Shown here: positions 17,152 to 25,981 of the stretch, in pieces
Layout: every line of letters begins with the position of its first letter
How positions within the stretch are numbered: position 1 is the first letter of the stretch
From: CAYLLN01 sp033762315
GTDB lineage: Bacteria > Planctomycetota > Planctomycetia > Pirellulales > Pirellulaceae
DNA: 64,000 bases
Assembly (NCBI GenBank): GCA_033762315.1
Contig: JANRLS010000063.1
Location: forward strand, 35,506-99,505
Direction: 5' to 3'
The notes under the pieces: generated by a model
Told to the model about the DNA's origin: nothing
Databases searched by the model: none
What the model saw: only the letters and a program-made list of their open reading frames with translations
Program-made: the position numbers and the translations under genes

Positions 17152-17381
17152 GAGTACCTCCAATTCGGCCGGATCAATTCGGGGTCAAGCTCCGGGCGTA
17201 GCTTGCGGGCCTCATCGGACATTTCATTCCAAGCCTGTACCGCTTCGTCATAGCGCTGGTCCGCGTCGGTTCTCAGTTTCGCGGCTTTGGTTCGCAACCG
17301 CCGCTTCTTGGCCGGATCCGATTTTTGGGCGGTGGCCGCGACCTGGTGTGTGCCCCATTGCGACCTCAGCGATATTTCCAA
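17148..17381 (-). CDS. Hypothetical small charged protein
   Basis: A 77-residue Lys/Arg/Ala-rich, helix-forming protein (KKRRLRTKAAKLRTDADQRY), apparently starting at TTG; an in-frame TAG a few codons upstream rules out a longer form. Its stop overlaps the ATG of the next minus-strand gene, and the GGAGGT ribosome site for that gene lies inside its last codons, which supports both being translated. Function unknown. Confidence 0.45.
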   Translation of the reverse strand: MEISLRSQWGTHQVAATAQKSDPAKKRRLRTKAAKLRTDADQRYDEAVQAWNEMSDEARKLRPELDPELIRPNWRYS

Positions 17382-17415
17382 GTATATCGCCTAAATGCCA
17401 AGAGACGAACTTCAA

Positions 17416-18105
17416 TCAGGGGGTGACTTTCCGCAGTACCATCCGCTGGCAATGGCCGAGCTTGGGTGTCGCGGTGGATTGATCGGATTCGTCGAACAGC
17501 CGCACGCGATAACCCCGCGCGGCGGCTTGGGCAAGGAAGTCGGCGGCGGGGCCGCGGCCCCCATCGGCAATCCAGGCCTGGCCGCCGGGGGAGAGCATTT
17601 GGTCGAGAACCCCCAGCAGCGGGCCGATGTGGGTCCGGTCGTAAGTCACATCCCCCGCTAGCAGAAAATCGAACTGTTCGGCCAAGGGATAGCGCCAATC
17701 GAGCACCAGCCCCCGCGCGGTGGGAAAACCATTGCGGCGGGCGTTTTCGAGGGCCAGTTCGACGGCAAACGGGACATAGTCGCTGAAGGTGACGTCCAGT
17801 CCGGCGGTCAATCCCGCGAGGCCCACCAATCCGCTGCCGCAGCCGAGCTCGAGCGTTTTCGTGCCGGGGGAGAATTCGCGTTGTCGCCGGGCGATGATCG
17901 CCGCCAAATGCAACGCGGCGGGCCACAGCTTGGCCCAATACGGATCGGCCAAATGCGGCTCGGCGGCGGCCGCAACCTCCCCTTCGATCAGTCGCGCCAG
18001 CACCGCATCCGGATCGGCCGGCACGCGCAGCCGCACCATCCGCGAACCGAGGTCGATCTCGCGTTCCGTCCAGCCGCCGGGGATGATGGTATCGGTGATT
18101 GGCAC
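17416..18105 (-). CDS. SAM-dependent methyltransferase, lysine-methyltransferase (METTL21/NNMT)-like
   Basis: A class I methyltransferase of about 229 residues. AdoMet motif I is TLELGCGSGLVGLAGL, acidic motif II is DVTFSDYVP, and the post-I region DFLLAGDVTYDRTH matches the family of protein-lysine methyltransferases. Upstream, DPYWAKLWPAALHLA is the conserved 'xxWP(A/S)' segment. The frame stays open to 18348, but that stretch lacks domain character. The GTG at 18105 (PITDTIIPGGWTEREID) gives the expected family length. Target protein unknown; divergently placed from the SGNH-like gene. Confidence 0.75.
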   Translation of the reverse strand: MPITDTIIPGGWTEREIDLGSRMVRLRVPADPDAVLARLIEGEVAAAAEPHLADPYWAKLWPAALHLAAIIARRQREFSPGTKTLELGCGSGLVGLAGLTAGLDVTFSDYVPFAVELALENARRNGFPTARGLVLDWRYPLAEQFDFLLAGDVTYDRTHIGPLLGVLDQMLSPGGQAWIADGGRGPAADFLAQAAARGYRVRLFDESDQSTATPKLGHCQRMVLRKVTP

Positions 18106-18229
18106 GGGTCGAGTTTGTTGGAGCACTCCAACTATCGAGAACAGAGACGCGAAAAAACGCTGTCCATCGCCGGAAACCTCGCGTATCTTACCGTAAATCC
18201 ACCCCTTCCTCTCCCGTAGAACGCCTACC

Positions 18230-19171
18230 ATGCCGCTCCTTCGCCTGCTGCTCACCGCACTAGCCCTGCAATTGGTCTTGATCCGGTCGTTGGCTGCCGC
18301 TGACAAGGCTCCCACCACCGGCGATGCCGAGAAAACCCGCGTGTTCATTTGCGGGCATAGCTTTCACGTGTTCGTCGCCAACCAGTTGCCGCAGGTGACA
18401 ACGCTCGCCGGCATCCAGGCGAAACCGATCAGCGGAGTCCAGTCGCTGGGAGGGTCGCAGGTCATTCAGCACTGGAAGCTGCCGGACGAAAAAGATGTGC
18501 CCGCCGAATCCAAGACCGGCAAGCGAGTGGCGGTCGATCGGTTGCGGAAGGCAATCAAAGCGGGCGAGGTCGATGTGCTGACTGTGGCGCCGAACGTGCA
18601 GCTTCCCGATCCGGGGATCGACAATTACGCGAATCTGCTGCTGGAGCATAATCCGGGCGGAAGGCTTTATATCCAAGCCTCGTGGTTCCCCTTCGACCGC
18701 CCCGATAAGCGCGGCACGCTGCAAAATGCCGAGCGCGATGGGTTCGTCCCCGCCGAGCTGCGCAAGTTGCAAGCTCCGTTTTTCGAGGCGATGGCGAAGC
18801 AAGCCCGCGAGTTGAACGAGAAATTCGCGCCCCAAACCAAGCGGCAGGTGGTGTTCGTGATTCCGGTGGGCGAGGCGGTGCTGCGACTGCGCGAGAAGGT
18901 CGTGGCGGGCGAAGTGCCGGGAATTGCCCGGCAATCGGACCTCTTTACCGATTCGATCGGCCACGCGAAAGCGCCCGTCACGATGCTCTGCACCTACACT
19001 TGCTACGCGGCAATCTACGGCCGCAGCCCCGTTGGACTCGGCGTACCTCCCGCACTCAAAAATGACGCCGATCCCGCCGCCGCCGAGAGGCTGAACGGGA
19101 TTTTGCAGCAAATCGCCTGGGATGCCGTCACTAACGAGCCGCTCACCGGAGTGAAGATCGAGGCCAAATAA
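18230..19171 (+). CDS. Secreted SGNH/GDSL-like hydrolase
   Basis: A 313-residue protein with a signal peptide (LLLTALALQLVLIRSLAAAD). FICGHSFHVF places Ser44 in the block I nucleophile position of SGNH hydrolases, and LFTDSIGHAKAP supplies the Asp-x-x-x-His of block V. The glycine and asparagine blocks are less obvious (DVLTVAPNVQLP may carry the N). Probable esterase acting outside the cytoplasm; planctomycetes have many such proteins fused or adjacent to sulfatases and carbohydrate genes, but none is beside it here. Confidence 0.65.
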   Translation: MPLLRLLLTALALQLVLIRSLAAADKAPTTGDAEKTRVFICGHSFHVFVANQLPQVTTLAGIQAKPISGVQSLGGSQVIQHWKLPDEKDVPAESKTGKRVAVDRLRKAIKAGEVDVLTVAPNVQLPDPGIDNYANLLLEHNPGGRLYIQASWFPFDRPDKRGTLQNAERDGFVPAELRKLQAPFFEAMAKQARELNEKFAPQTKRQVVFVIPVGEAVLRLREKVVAGEVPGIARQSDLFTDSIGHAKAPVTMLCTYTCYAAIYGRSPVGLGVPPALKNDADPAAAERLNGILQQIAWDAVTNEPLTGVKIEAK

Positions 19172-19275
19172 AATCGCACCCAGCCGGCGTGAATTTGGCC
19201 GCGCAAGCGGCTAAGCTGACCCAGGTTCGCCAAGTGACCCACCCGCCTCCCCTCTCTCCCACCAGGAATTTCCCC

Positions 19276-20664
19276 ATGCCTCGCATCACTCGCCGTGCGG
19301 CCCTCGGCGTGCTTTCCGCTTCGGCCGCCAGTGCTGCTCTGCCACTTGTCGCCGAAGAGAAACCGGCCCCCAAGGCGAAAGCCAAAGCTCCCAAGGCGGC
19401 CGCGCCGGTCGTCACCTATCCGCCCGAGCTGCCGGGGGGCAAAGCGGTCGTCACGGATACTTCGCCCGATTTTTTGCTCGCTCCTGAGTCGCTCCGCGAG
19501 GGGGTAACGGTCGCCAAGGCTGCGCCGACGATCGACTTCGCGTATTTCCCAGGGCAAACCTACGAAGGGAAGCCTTGGTCGGTGTGGGGAGACAGCACCG
19601 CGACCGCCGGCAAATACTACACCGCCATCGGCGACCATCTTTGGCCGCAAGGGAATGCCTTCGTTTTTGAGTACGACGTGGCGGGCCAGAAGTTCCGCAA
19701 GCTGCTCGATCTGAAGGCCCTGCTGAAAATGCCCGAAGGGCACTATTCGCCCGGCAAGTTCCATAGCCGAGTCGATTTGGGAAGCGATGGCTGGCTCTAT
19801 TGTTCGACGCACCGCGGTTCGCCGCAGGCGACCAACGACAAGTATCATTACGTCGGCGATTGGATCGTCCGTTGCAACCCGGCGACCGGTGAGTCGGAAG
19901 TGGTCGTGCAGGCGCCAGTCCCCAAGCATTGCATCCCCAACGGCACGCTCGATCCCGACCGGCTGATTTTTTATGGCGGCACCGCGCCAGGCGAAGGAGA
20001 TAGCAAGGACATCCGCTTTTTCGCCTACGACTGCAAAAATCGCCAGCTACTGTATGCCGGTCCCGGCGGCCCGGCTCGCTACATGATTCTCGCCCGCTCG
20101 ACCGGCCGGGTCTATTTCATTCCCGGCACGGGCGACACCCCCCTCATGCGGTTCGACCCGGCGACTGACAAGGCGCCGGTCGAAATCGGCGGCCAGATCG
20201 GCATTCGGGCGGCGACCCGCGAGACCCCGCAAGGCTTTGTCTATACCTGCTCGCTCGGCCAAGGGGCGGCGGACGCGACGATCTACGCCTTCAACACCAA
20301 AACCGAGAAGGCCGAACCGCTTGGCCCTGCAGCCGTCGGCGGCAATGCCTATGTCGCCGCGATGAGCGCCGACCCGACCGGCCGGTATATTTATTACGTT
20401 CCCGGTGCCCACGGCGGCAGCGAGCGCGATAACTCGGCGGTCGTGCAGTTCGATACGCAAACGCGCAAGCGCAAAGTCATCGCTTTCCTGCACCCGTTTT
20501 ACGAGAAAAAATACGGCCTCGTCTGCAAGGGAACCTATGCCGTCTGCTGCGATCCGGCGGGCGATAAGCTGTATGTCACCTGGAACGTCAGCCGCGGTTC
20601 GCGAGCTTGGGATTCGTGCGGCGTGAGTGTGATCCACATCCCCGCGAGCGAGCGGCCGGCGTAG
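19276..20664 (+). CDS. Exported beta-propeller-like protein with Tat-type signal
   Basis: A 462-residue protein starting at the ATG at 19276 with RITRRAALGVLSASAASAAL, a twin-arginine-like export signal. The body has repeating beta-rich units with motifs such as YDVAGQKFRKLLDL, RCNPATGESEVVV and QFDTQTRKRKVIAF, consistent with a six- or seven-bladed propeller. I see no classical catalytic motif. The reading to 19189 would bury the signal and is rejected. It lies in a run of exported proteins of unknown role; Tat export hints at a folded or cofactor-bearing protein. Confidence 0.65.
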   Translation: MPRITRRAALGVLSASAASAALPLVAEEKPAPKAKAKAPKAAAPVVTYPPELPGGKAVVTDTSPDFLLAPESLREGVTVAKAAPTIDFAYFPGQTYEGKPWSVWGDSTATAGKYYTAIGDHLWPQGNAFVFEYDVAGQKFRKLLDLKALLKMPEGHYSPGKFHSRVDLGSDGWLYCSTHRGSPQATNDKYHYVGDWIVRCNPATGESEVVVQAPVPKHCIPNGTLDPDRLIFYGGTAPGEGDSKDIRFFAYDCKNRQLLYAGPGGPARYMILARSTGRVYFIPGTGDTPLMRFDPATDKAPVEIGGQIGIRAATRETPQGFVYTCSLGQGAADATIYAFNTKTEKAEPLGPAAVGGNAYVAAMSADPTGRYIYYVPGAHGGSERDNSAVVQFDTQTRKRKVIAFLHPFYEKKYGLVCKGTYAVCCDPAGDKLYVTWNVSRGSRAWDSCGVSVIHIPASERPA

Positions 20665-20757
20665 ATCGTGAAAAATTAGGTGAATTCGCGCTCCGTCCCG
20701 CCGCGGACGGCGCTTGAGTGGTAGGTTCGCCCTTCTCACCCCTTCGGAGAGCCTGTC

Positions 20758-21579
20758 ATGAACTTGCTACGCTGGAATGTGATCGTTGCCGCGGCAGTGG
20801 TGGCCGGGGCCTGGTTGGTGGTCCCTGCAACGGCCGACGATTTGCCGGCCGAGGCGGTCAAGCTGCTCGAAAAATACCAGGCCGACCTGCGAAATTCGCA
20901 GGAAGAGGCCCAAGCCGCCAAAGCGGCCATTGATAAGCAGGCCTATCTCGACGCGAAAACCCGAACGGAACAATGCATCGCCGCTCTGCAACAATTGCAG
21001 GATTCGCTGGCAAAAACGGGGCAGCTCGACGAAGCGGTGGCCGTTCGCGACCGAATCCGCACGCTGAAGATCGGCGGCGACAGCAACGGCGTGAAGCCCG
21101 ATCCGGGGACGCTTTCGAGCTACACTTCCGGCGCGGATGTCGGCAAAACGCACTATTTTGAGGTGATCGGGGCCACCAACTTTACGATCTATGGCACCGA
21201 CATTTACAGCACCGATTCGCCATTGGCAGTGGCCGCCGTGCACGCGGGGGTACTGCAATTCGCGGAAAAAGGGGTCGTTAAAGTGACGATCTTGCCGGGA
21301 ATGGAAGGCTACACGGGCAGCAGCAAGAATGGGGTTCGGTCGCGCGATTGGTCCAGCCACCAAGCCAGCTACAAGGTGGAGAAAGCCCCCGGCTTTAAGA
21401 CCACCAAGCTAGGCGAGAGCCCGGCGACCGAGAGCAAGCCAGCGACGACCAATCCTGCCGCGGGAAGCGCTCCCACGACGGGTGCGATCCTTGACGACCT
21501 TAATAAGAAGGTCGAGGATTTGGCCAAGGAACTCGAAAAGAAGGGAGTTCCGGGGCTGCCGCTGAAGATCGGCAAGTAA
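20758..21579 (+). CDS. Exported coiled-coil/LCCL-domain protein
   Basis: A 273-residue protein with a signal peptide (VIVAAAVVAGAWLVVPATAD), a helical region of ~70 residues rich in Gln/Glu/Ala that looks like a coiled coil, and then an LCCL-type domain (~residues 125-210). The key match is GTDIYSTDSPLAVAAVHAGV, followed by GVVKVTILPG and YTGSSKNGVRSRDW. LCCL is best known from animal secreted proteins and occurs in some bacteria; the cysteines of the animal domain are absent. The tail is Thr/Ala/Pro-rich with a terminal Lys/Glu helix. Role unknown, probably carbohydrate or lipid binding at the surface. Confidence 0.68.
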   Translation: MNLLRWNVIVAAAVVAGAWLVVPATADDLPAEAVKLLEKYQADLRNSQEEAQAAKAAIDKQAYLDAKTRTEQCIAALQQLQDSLAKTGQLDEAVAVRDRIRTLKIGGDSNGVKPDPGTLSSYTSGADVGKTHYFEVIGATNFTIYGTDIYSTDSPLAVAAVHAGVLQFAEKGVVKVTILPGMEGYTGSSKNGVRSRDWSSHQASYKVEKAPGFKTTKLGESPATESKPATTNPAAGSAPTTGAILDDLNKKVEDLAKELEKKGVPGLPLKIGK

Positions 21580-21618
21580 GCGCTTGGAGATCGGCCAATC
21601 AGCCCTGATAATCGGGCT

Positions 21619-22068
21619 ATGCCCGGCCCGAATGGACCAACTCCCGAACAGACCCCGCGCTGGCCGCGCCTTTCTCTGCGCCTCGTCGATCAAGGGGCCG
21701 CGGCGGGATTGCTGGTGGCGGCCTTGCTGGCGATCGGGGTTTACTGGGTATGGCAAGGGAGGCTGCGGACGCGGGTCATCGACATCGACCGCGCCCCGTC
21801 AGTAGCGATTGACTTCAAAATCGACATCAATGCCGCCGATTGGCCGGAACTGTGCCTCATGCCCGGTGTCGGCGAGCAGCTGGCTCGGCGGATCGTTGAA
21901 CACCGGGCCGAGCATGGTCCGTTTCGCGATCTGAAAGACCTCCGCAAAGTTCGCGGCATAGGCCCGAAAACGTTCGACGGCATGGTGCCGTATCTGTCGC
22001 CGCTGGCCGATTTGGAGGCGACGGCGGGGGAAAACTCTGGCGGATTGACGGGGGAGGGAGTAAATTAG
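21619..22068 (+). CDS. Membrane-anchored helix-hairpin-helix (ComEA-like) protein
   Basis: A 149-residue protein with one N-terminal membrane segment (AAAGLLVAALLAIGVYWVW) and a C-terminal pair of helix-hairpin-helix motifs: IDINAADWPELCLMPGVGEQ, then the second hairpin VRGIGPKTFDGM. This is the ComEA arrangement for binding DNA non-specifically outside the membrane. ComEA acts in DNA uptake in competent bacteria; no other competence gene is nearby, so the function is inferred only from architecture. Confidence 0.75.
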   Translation: MPGPNGPTPEQTPRWPRLSLRLVDQGAAAGLLVAALLAIGVYWVWQGRLRTRVIDIDRAPSVAIDFKIDINAADWPELCLMPGVGEQLARRIVEHRAEHGPFRDLKDLRKVRGIGPKTFDGMVPYLSPLADLEATAGENSGGLTGEGVN

Positions 22069-22108
22069 CGTGCGTTGCGGGTTGTCGCATTGAGCGGGCG
22101 AGGGCCGG

Positions 22109-23827
22109 ATGAACGGACAATGGTTTTGCGGGGTGGATGGGCAGCAGTTCGGGCCATTCACCTGGGAACAAATGCGGGGGATGGCGGCCGAAGGGCGGCT
22201 GGTGGCCGAGTCTTTCGTCCGCCGAGAGGTGGACCAGCAGTGGTTCACCGCCGCTCAGATTCCGGGCCTGCTGGGAACCGGCAAGGCTCCCGCGAAACCG
22301 GGGAAAGCGGCCGCTTCCCGGCCGCAACCAGCTCGCGCGACAGGGAGCACAACGCCCGTTGCCGCGCCGGTCGCGGTTGGCCCAGTTGCGGTTTCCCCAG
22401 TTGCGGTTGGCCCAGTTGCGGTTGGCCCAGTTGCGGTGGGCCCAGTTGCGGTGGGCCAAGGGATGGCTGTTGCCCCGGTCGGCGTGGTCGCGGCCAATCC
22501 GGCCAATTTCTCTTTTTCCGCGGCGAGCCCCGCCAGCAGTGCGACTGGCGACGATGCCCGGCCGGCGAAAAAATCGAATAGCAACTTGCTCCTCGTCGGC
22601 GGGCTGGGTGGCCTGTGCGCGGCGGTGGCGATCGTGGGGATCGGCATCGCGGTGTGGAAGCTGTCGGGTTCGCCGGACGAAGTCGCCGACGAGACGGGCG
22701 ATAGTCAAACGGAATTGGTCGTCGCGAGCGGCGCGACGGATGTAAATCCGGTCGATATTGATCCAATGGACACCAACCCCGTTGCGGAGGCCAATCCCGC
22801 CCCGGCCGCCGCGCCGAAATCAGGCGGAGAAGCTCGCCCGGCCGCGCCCGCCAGCGGTCCTGCCGCGGGTGAAAAGGTGCTCGCGGCCCAAACCAAATGG
22901 AGCAACATCCTGAAGGTGACCGGAATCACGCTCAATTCGGTCAAGCTATCAATCACTTCCGCCTGGCTCGCCAGCGATGCGGCCGGAACGCGGGTGAATC
23001 CCGTCGTTCCTGGCGCGGCTCCTGCGGCCGCGCCGGCAGCCAGCGCGGCACCCGGGTCGAGCGGCGAAGGCTCGGCATTGGAACCCGCAACCGCCGACAC
23101 GGCATCCAGCGAGCCCGCGCCGGCCGAGAACGCCACCGATGCTCCCCTCACCAGCAGCACCCCCGAACCCGCCGCGCTCCCCGCGAAGTATGTCTTTGTC
23201 GAGGTGAAAATCACCAACGGCTCGCCGGTGCCGAAAAAGTATGCCAGTTGGAATGGGCGGTCCGCCGACGAAGTGGTGCTCGCCGATCAGGCCAATCGGG
23301 TGCTGGCGTTTGTCCCGCCGGCCGCCACTCCTGGCGTGCAGCGACAAGGGGTTGTGCAACTGGCTCCCGGCCAGACGATTACCGACGTGCTCGTCTTCGC
23401 CGCCCCCGAGCAGCCCGTGGAAATGCTCAAGCTGGCGCTCGTGAAGACCGCCCTGGCCGATGCCGCCAAGGGACAGCACTGGGGTTTTGAGATTCCGCTC
23501 GAAGCGCTCTTTCCCAAGCCGGTGGAGGCCGCGAAGCCCGCCGCGCCAGTCTTCGCCGAGGGCCCGCGTCCGCCAGCGAGCACCAACGGCGGCCAGCCCG
23601 GCTCGATCAGCGAACTCAACGCCACGATCAAGGGCCCGGATCGCTCGCCCGATGCCTTGCCGCCGGTGACGGCTCCCTCCCCCGCCGCTCCGATGCCCGA
23701 TCCGAACGCTCCGAAAAAACCACCGAGCATCGAAGAGCTGAATAAGCAATTCGAGGAGCTCTCGAAACCGGCCGGGGGAGCCGCGGCGAATCCTCCCGCT
23801 CCCCCCAAGCCCACTCCGGAGAAATAG
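22109..23827 (+). CDS. GYF_2-domain membrane protein with GPVAV repeats
   Basis: A 572-residue protein. The N-terminus is a GYF_2 domain (WFCGVDGQQFGPFTWEQMRG, with a W...GP.T..E pattern). A linker follows with about five copies of a GPVAV pentapeptide, then one membrane segment (~residues 157-180, LVGGLGGLCAAVAIVGIGIA). After a disordered Pro/Ala stretch comes a beta-rich domain (~350-480) with YASWNG and ITDVLVFAAPEQP. The same domain is in the next gene. GYF_2 domains bind proline-rich peptides and are common on planctomycete membrane proteins. Function unknown; probably envelope sensing or scaffolding. Confidence 0.72.
   Translation: MNGQWFCGVDGQQFGPFTWEQMRGMAAEGRLVAESFVRREVDQQWFTAAQIPGLLGTGKAPAKPGKAAASRPQPARATGSTTPVAAPVAVGPVAVSPVAVGPVAVGPVAVGPVAVGQGMAVAPVGVVAANPANFSFSAASPASSATGDDARPAKKSNSNLLLVGGLGGLCAAVAIVGIGIAVWKLSGSPDEVADETGDSQTELVVASGATDVNPVDIDPMDTNPVAEANPAPAAAPKSGGEARPAAPASGPAAGEKVLAAQTKWSNILKVTGITLNSVKLSITSAWLASDAAGTRVNPVVPGAAPAAAPAASAAPGSSGEGSALEPATADTASSEPAPAENATDAPLTSSTPEPAALPAKYVFVEVKITNGSPVPKKYASWNGRSADEVVLADQANRVLAFVPPAATPGVQRQGVVQLAPGQTITDVLVFAAPEQPVEMLKLALVKTALADAAKGQHWGFEIPLEALFPKPVEAAKPAAPVFAEGPRPPASTNGGQPGSISELNATIKGPDRSPDALPPVTAPSPAAPMPDPNAPKKPPSIEELNKQFEELSKPAGGAAANPPAPPKPTPEK
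22372..22456 (+). repeat. 15-bp tandem repeat inside the GYF_2 protein gene
   Basis: The unit GTTGGCCCAGTTGCG or a close variant occurs about five to six times in a row and encodes Gly-Pro-Val-Ala-Val; one unit carries Ser for Gly (TTTCCC). The unit length is a multiple of three, so copy-number changes would lengthen or shorten the linker without a frameshift. Confidence 0.8.
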
Positions 23828-23831
23828 CCGC

Positions 23832-24758
23832 ATGGCGGGCGTCAGTGTCCGTTGTCCGCGGTGCGGCAACGTCAACCTCGTGCCGGCCGCGGCGGTTCCT
23901 GCTCCGGTTCGCTGTCCGCAGTGTGGTGGCGGCTATCTCGCTCCGGCCTCGGTCGTGCCGCCTCCCCCGCCGCCGCCGCTGCCGAGCGAACTTCCGAAAA
24001 GTTCCGCCCGACCTGCTTTCGTTCCCCGCGCTGAGCCGCCCCCTTCCGAGCCGCCACCGATTCCCGCCGAGCCAACCCGCGGCAGCCGGCTGGTGGCGGC
24101 GCTGGTGGGAATCGCCCTGCTGTTGCTACTTGGCGTGGGGGCGGTGGGGATCGCGGCGGGGATTGTGTGGTTCAACCATCGCAGTCGGGCCGCCGATCCG
24201 CTCGCCGCCGAACCCGCGCCGACACCGAGCGAGCGGCCTGGCGAAGAGATCAAGTGGGCGGACGCGACGAAGCCCCTCGTGCGCGACGGCGTGAGCGTCA
24301 AGGTGCGGCGCGTCGAATATGGCGAGGTGCTGGCCCGCGACGAGAAGAACAATCCGGTTCCCGCCGGCACGGGGGACTTCTTCACCGTTTATCTCGACAT
24401 CGAGAACGCCGGCAACGGCGACCTCAGCTACGCCAGTTGGCAAGGGGGACGGTTCGAGGTGAACGGCGAGCTTGTGGCCGCCCGCCTCTCGGACGAGCAA
24501 GAAGCCACCTACGAGCCGCACAAGTTCGAGGGCTTCCGGCGGATCAAAGGGCACCTGGAACAGGCGACCCTGTCGCGCGGCAGCGTCGCCAGTGATGTGC
24601 TGATCTTCGCCGTGCCGAGGCAAACCGTGGATGGAGCCAATTCGTTTTGGCTCGAATTGCCGGCGAGCGCCTTCGCCCGCGCGACGAGCGATGGCCCGCG
24701 CGAGTGTCGGGGCTATTTTCGCTTGGAAATCGGGGCCGATTTGCTCAATCAGCTGTGA
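23832..24758 (+). CDS. Zinc-ribbon membrane protein, paralogous C-terminal domain to its neighbour
   Basis: A 308-residue protein. Two CPxCG knuckles (CPRCG and CPQCG) form an N-terminal zinc ribbon. A Pro-rich linker and one membrane segment (~residues 85-110, LVAALVGIALLLLLGVGAVG) follow, and then a DUF4352-like beta domain (~140-305): DFFTVYLDIENAGNGDLSYA, followed by SWQGG and SDVLIFAVP. The YASW and SDVL(I/V)FA blocks are shared with the upstream GYF_2 protein, so the two share the outer domain but differ in the cytoplasmic one. Only four bases separate the genes, indicating one operon. Ligand unknown. Confidence 0.7.
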   Translation: MAGVSVRCPRCGNVNLVPAAAVPAPVRCPQCGGGYLAPASVVPPPPPPPLPSELPKSSARPAFVPRAEPPPSEPPPIPAEPTRGSRLVAALVGIALLLLLGVGAVGIAAGIVWFNHRSRAADPLAAEPAPTPSERPGEEIKWADATKPLVRDGVSVKVRRVEYGEVLARDEKNNPVPAGTGDFFTVYLDIENAGNGDLSYASWQGGRFEVNGELVAARLSDEQEATYEPHKFEGFRRIKGHLEQATLSRGSVASDVLIFAVPRQTVDGANSFWLELPASAFARATSDGPRECRGYFRLEIGADLLNQL

Positions 24759-24870
24759 AGCGGCGATTGTGAAGTTCGCGCGCCGCGGGTGGTGGCCGGC
24801 CGCGCGGCAACTGCTAGGTTAGTGGCGGCCAATTTGGCGAACCAGCAGCGCGAACCGGCGGCCAATCACG

Positions 24871-25875
24871 GTGCAAACGCTCGTCACCGGCGGGGGGGGA
24901 TTCCTCGGCCAATACATCGTCGAACAGCTCGTGGCCCGCGGCGACCGGGTCCGTTCGCTGTCGCGCAAGCGTCATTCGGCCCTCACCAAGCTCGGCGTCG
25001 AGCAGCAAACCGGCGACATTCAGGATGAAGTCGCCGTGATGGCGGCGTGCCGCGGGGTCGAATGCGTGTTTCATGTCGCGGCGGTCGCGGGCATTTGGGG
25101 GCCTTGGAAACACTATCACGGCATCAACACGTTAGGGACGCGCAACATTTTGCACGCCTGCCAGCAGGCGAGCGTCGGCAAGCTGGTGTTCACCAGCAGT
25201 CCGAGCGTCACCTTCGCGGGCCAAAGTCAGTCGGGCATCGACGAATCGGCACCCTATCCGAGCCGCTGGCTGGGGCACTATTCGCATACCAAGGCCCTGG
25301 CCGAGCAACTCGTGCTGGAGGCGAGCGGCAAGAACGGCCTCGTCACCTGTGCCCTGCGGCCGCATTTGGTGTGGGGGCCGCGCGATGCGCATCTGATTCC
25401 CCGCCTGCTCGACCGGGCTCGCCGCGGCCAATTGAGACAAGTCGGGGATGGCAGCAACCGAATCGACGCGGTGTATGTCGAAAACGCCGCCGCCGCTCAC
25501 CTGCTGGCGGCCGATAAGCTCGCGCCGGGATCACCCGCCAGCGGCCGGGCCTATTTCATTACCAATGGCGAGCCGGTGAATTGCTGGGAGTGGATTGGAC
25601 AAATTCTGACCTTGGCCGGTTTGCCCCCAGTCAAGCAAAAAATGACGTTCCGCGCGGCGTGGATGGCCGGGGGAATGCTGGAGGGACTGTGGACCATTCT
25701 CCGTCGTACCGATGAGCCGCGAATGACCCGCTTTTTGGCCGCCCAGCTCGCTACCGATCACTATTTTGACATCTCGGCCGCCCGCCGCGACCTGGGTTAT
25801 CGCCCGCAAGTGAGCATGGCCGCCGGCATGGAGCGGCTGGGAGCGTGGTTAAAGTCTGGCGGGGCTTGCGGTTAA
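24871..25875 (+). CDS. NAD(P)-dependent SDR/3-beta-HSD-family reductase, OleD-like
   Basis: A 334-residue extended SDR with N-terminal GGGGFLG and catalytic YSHTK (Tyr-x-x-x-Lys) preceded by TSSPSV, the serine block. Motifs FHVAAVAGIWGPW, TCALRPHLVWGPRDAHLIPR and YFITNGEPV strongly resemble OleD, which reduces 2-alkyl-3-ketoacids in long-chain olefin synthesis; oleABCD genes are reported from planctomycetes. OleA/B/C are not adjacent, but a ketosynthase and an acyl carrier protein follow at once. It starts at GTG. An alternative reading is a generic sugar or sterol epimerase; OleD-like is my preferred call. Confidence 0.78.
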   Translation: MQTLVTGGGGFLGQYIVEQLVARGDRVRSLSRKRHSALTKLGVEQQTGDIQDEVAVMAACRGVECVFHVAAVAGIWGPWKHYHGINTLGTRNILHACQQASVGKLVFTSSPSVTFAGQSQSGIDESAPYPSRWLGHYSHTKALAEQLVLEASGKNGLVTCALRPHLVWGPRDAHLIPRLLDRARRGQLRQVGDGSNRIDAVYVENAAAAHLLAADKLAPGSPASGRAYFITNGEPVNCWEWIGQILTLAGLPPVKQKMTFRAAWMAGGMLEGLWTILRRTDEPRMTRFLAAQLATDHYFDISAARRDLGYRPQVSMAAGMERLGAWLKSGGACG

Positions 25876-25981
25876 GGCGTTCTGCCGCAGTGCGCGCCGG
25901 CCTTGCCGCCGCTTGTCAATCTGGGCGGCGAGCGTTACTTTCGATGGTTTGCCCGCTTCTGCCGCCGGCGGCGAGTCTGTT

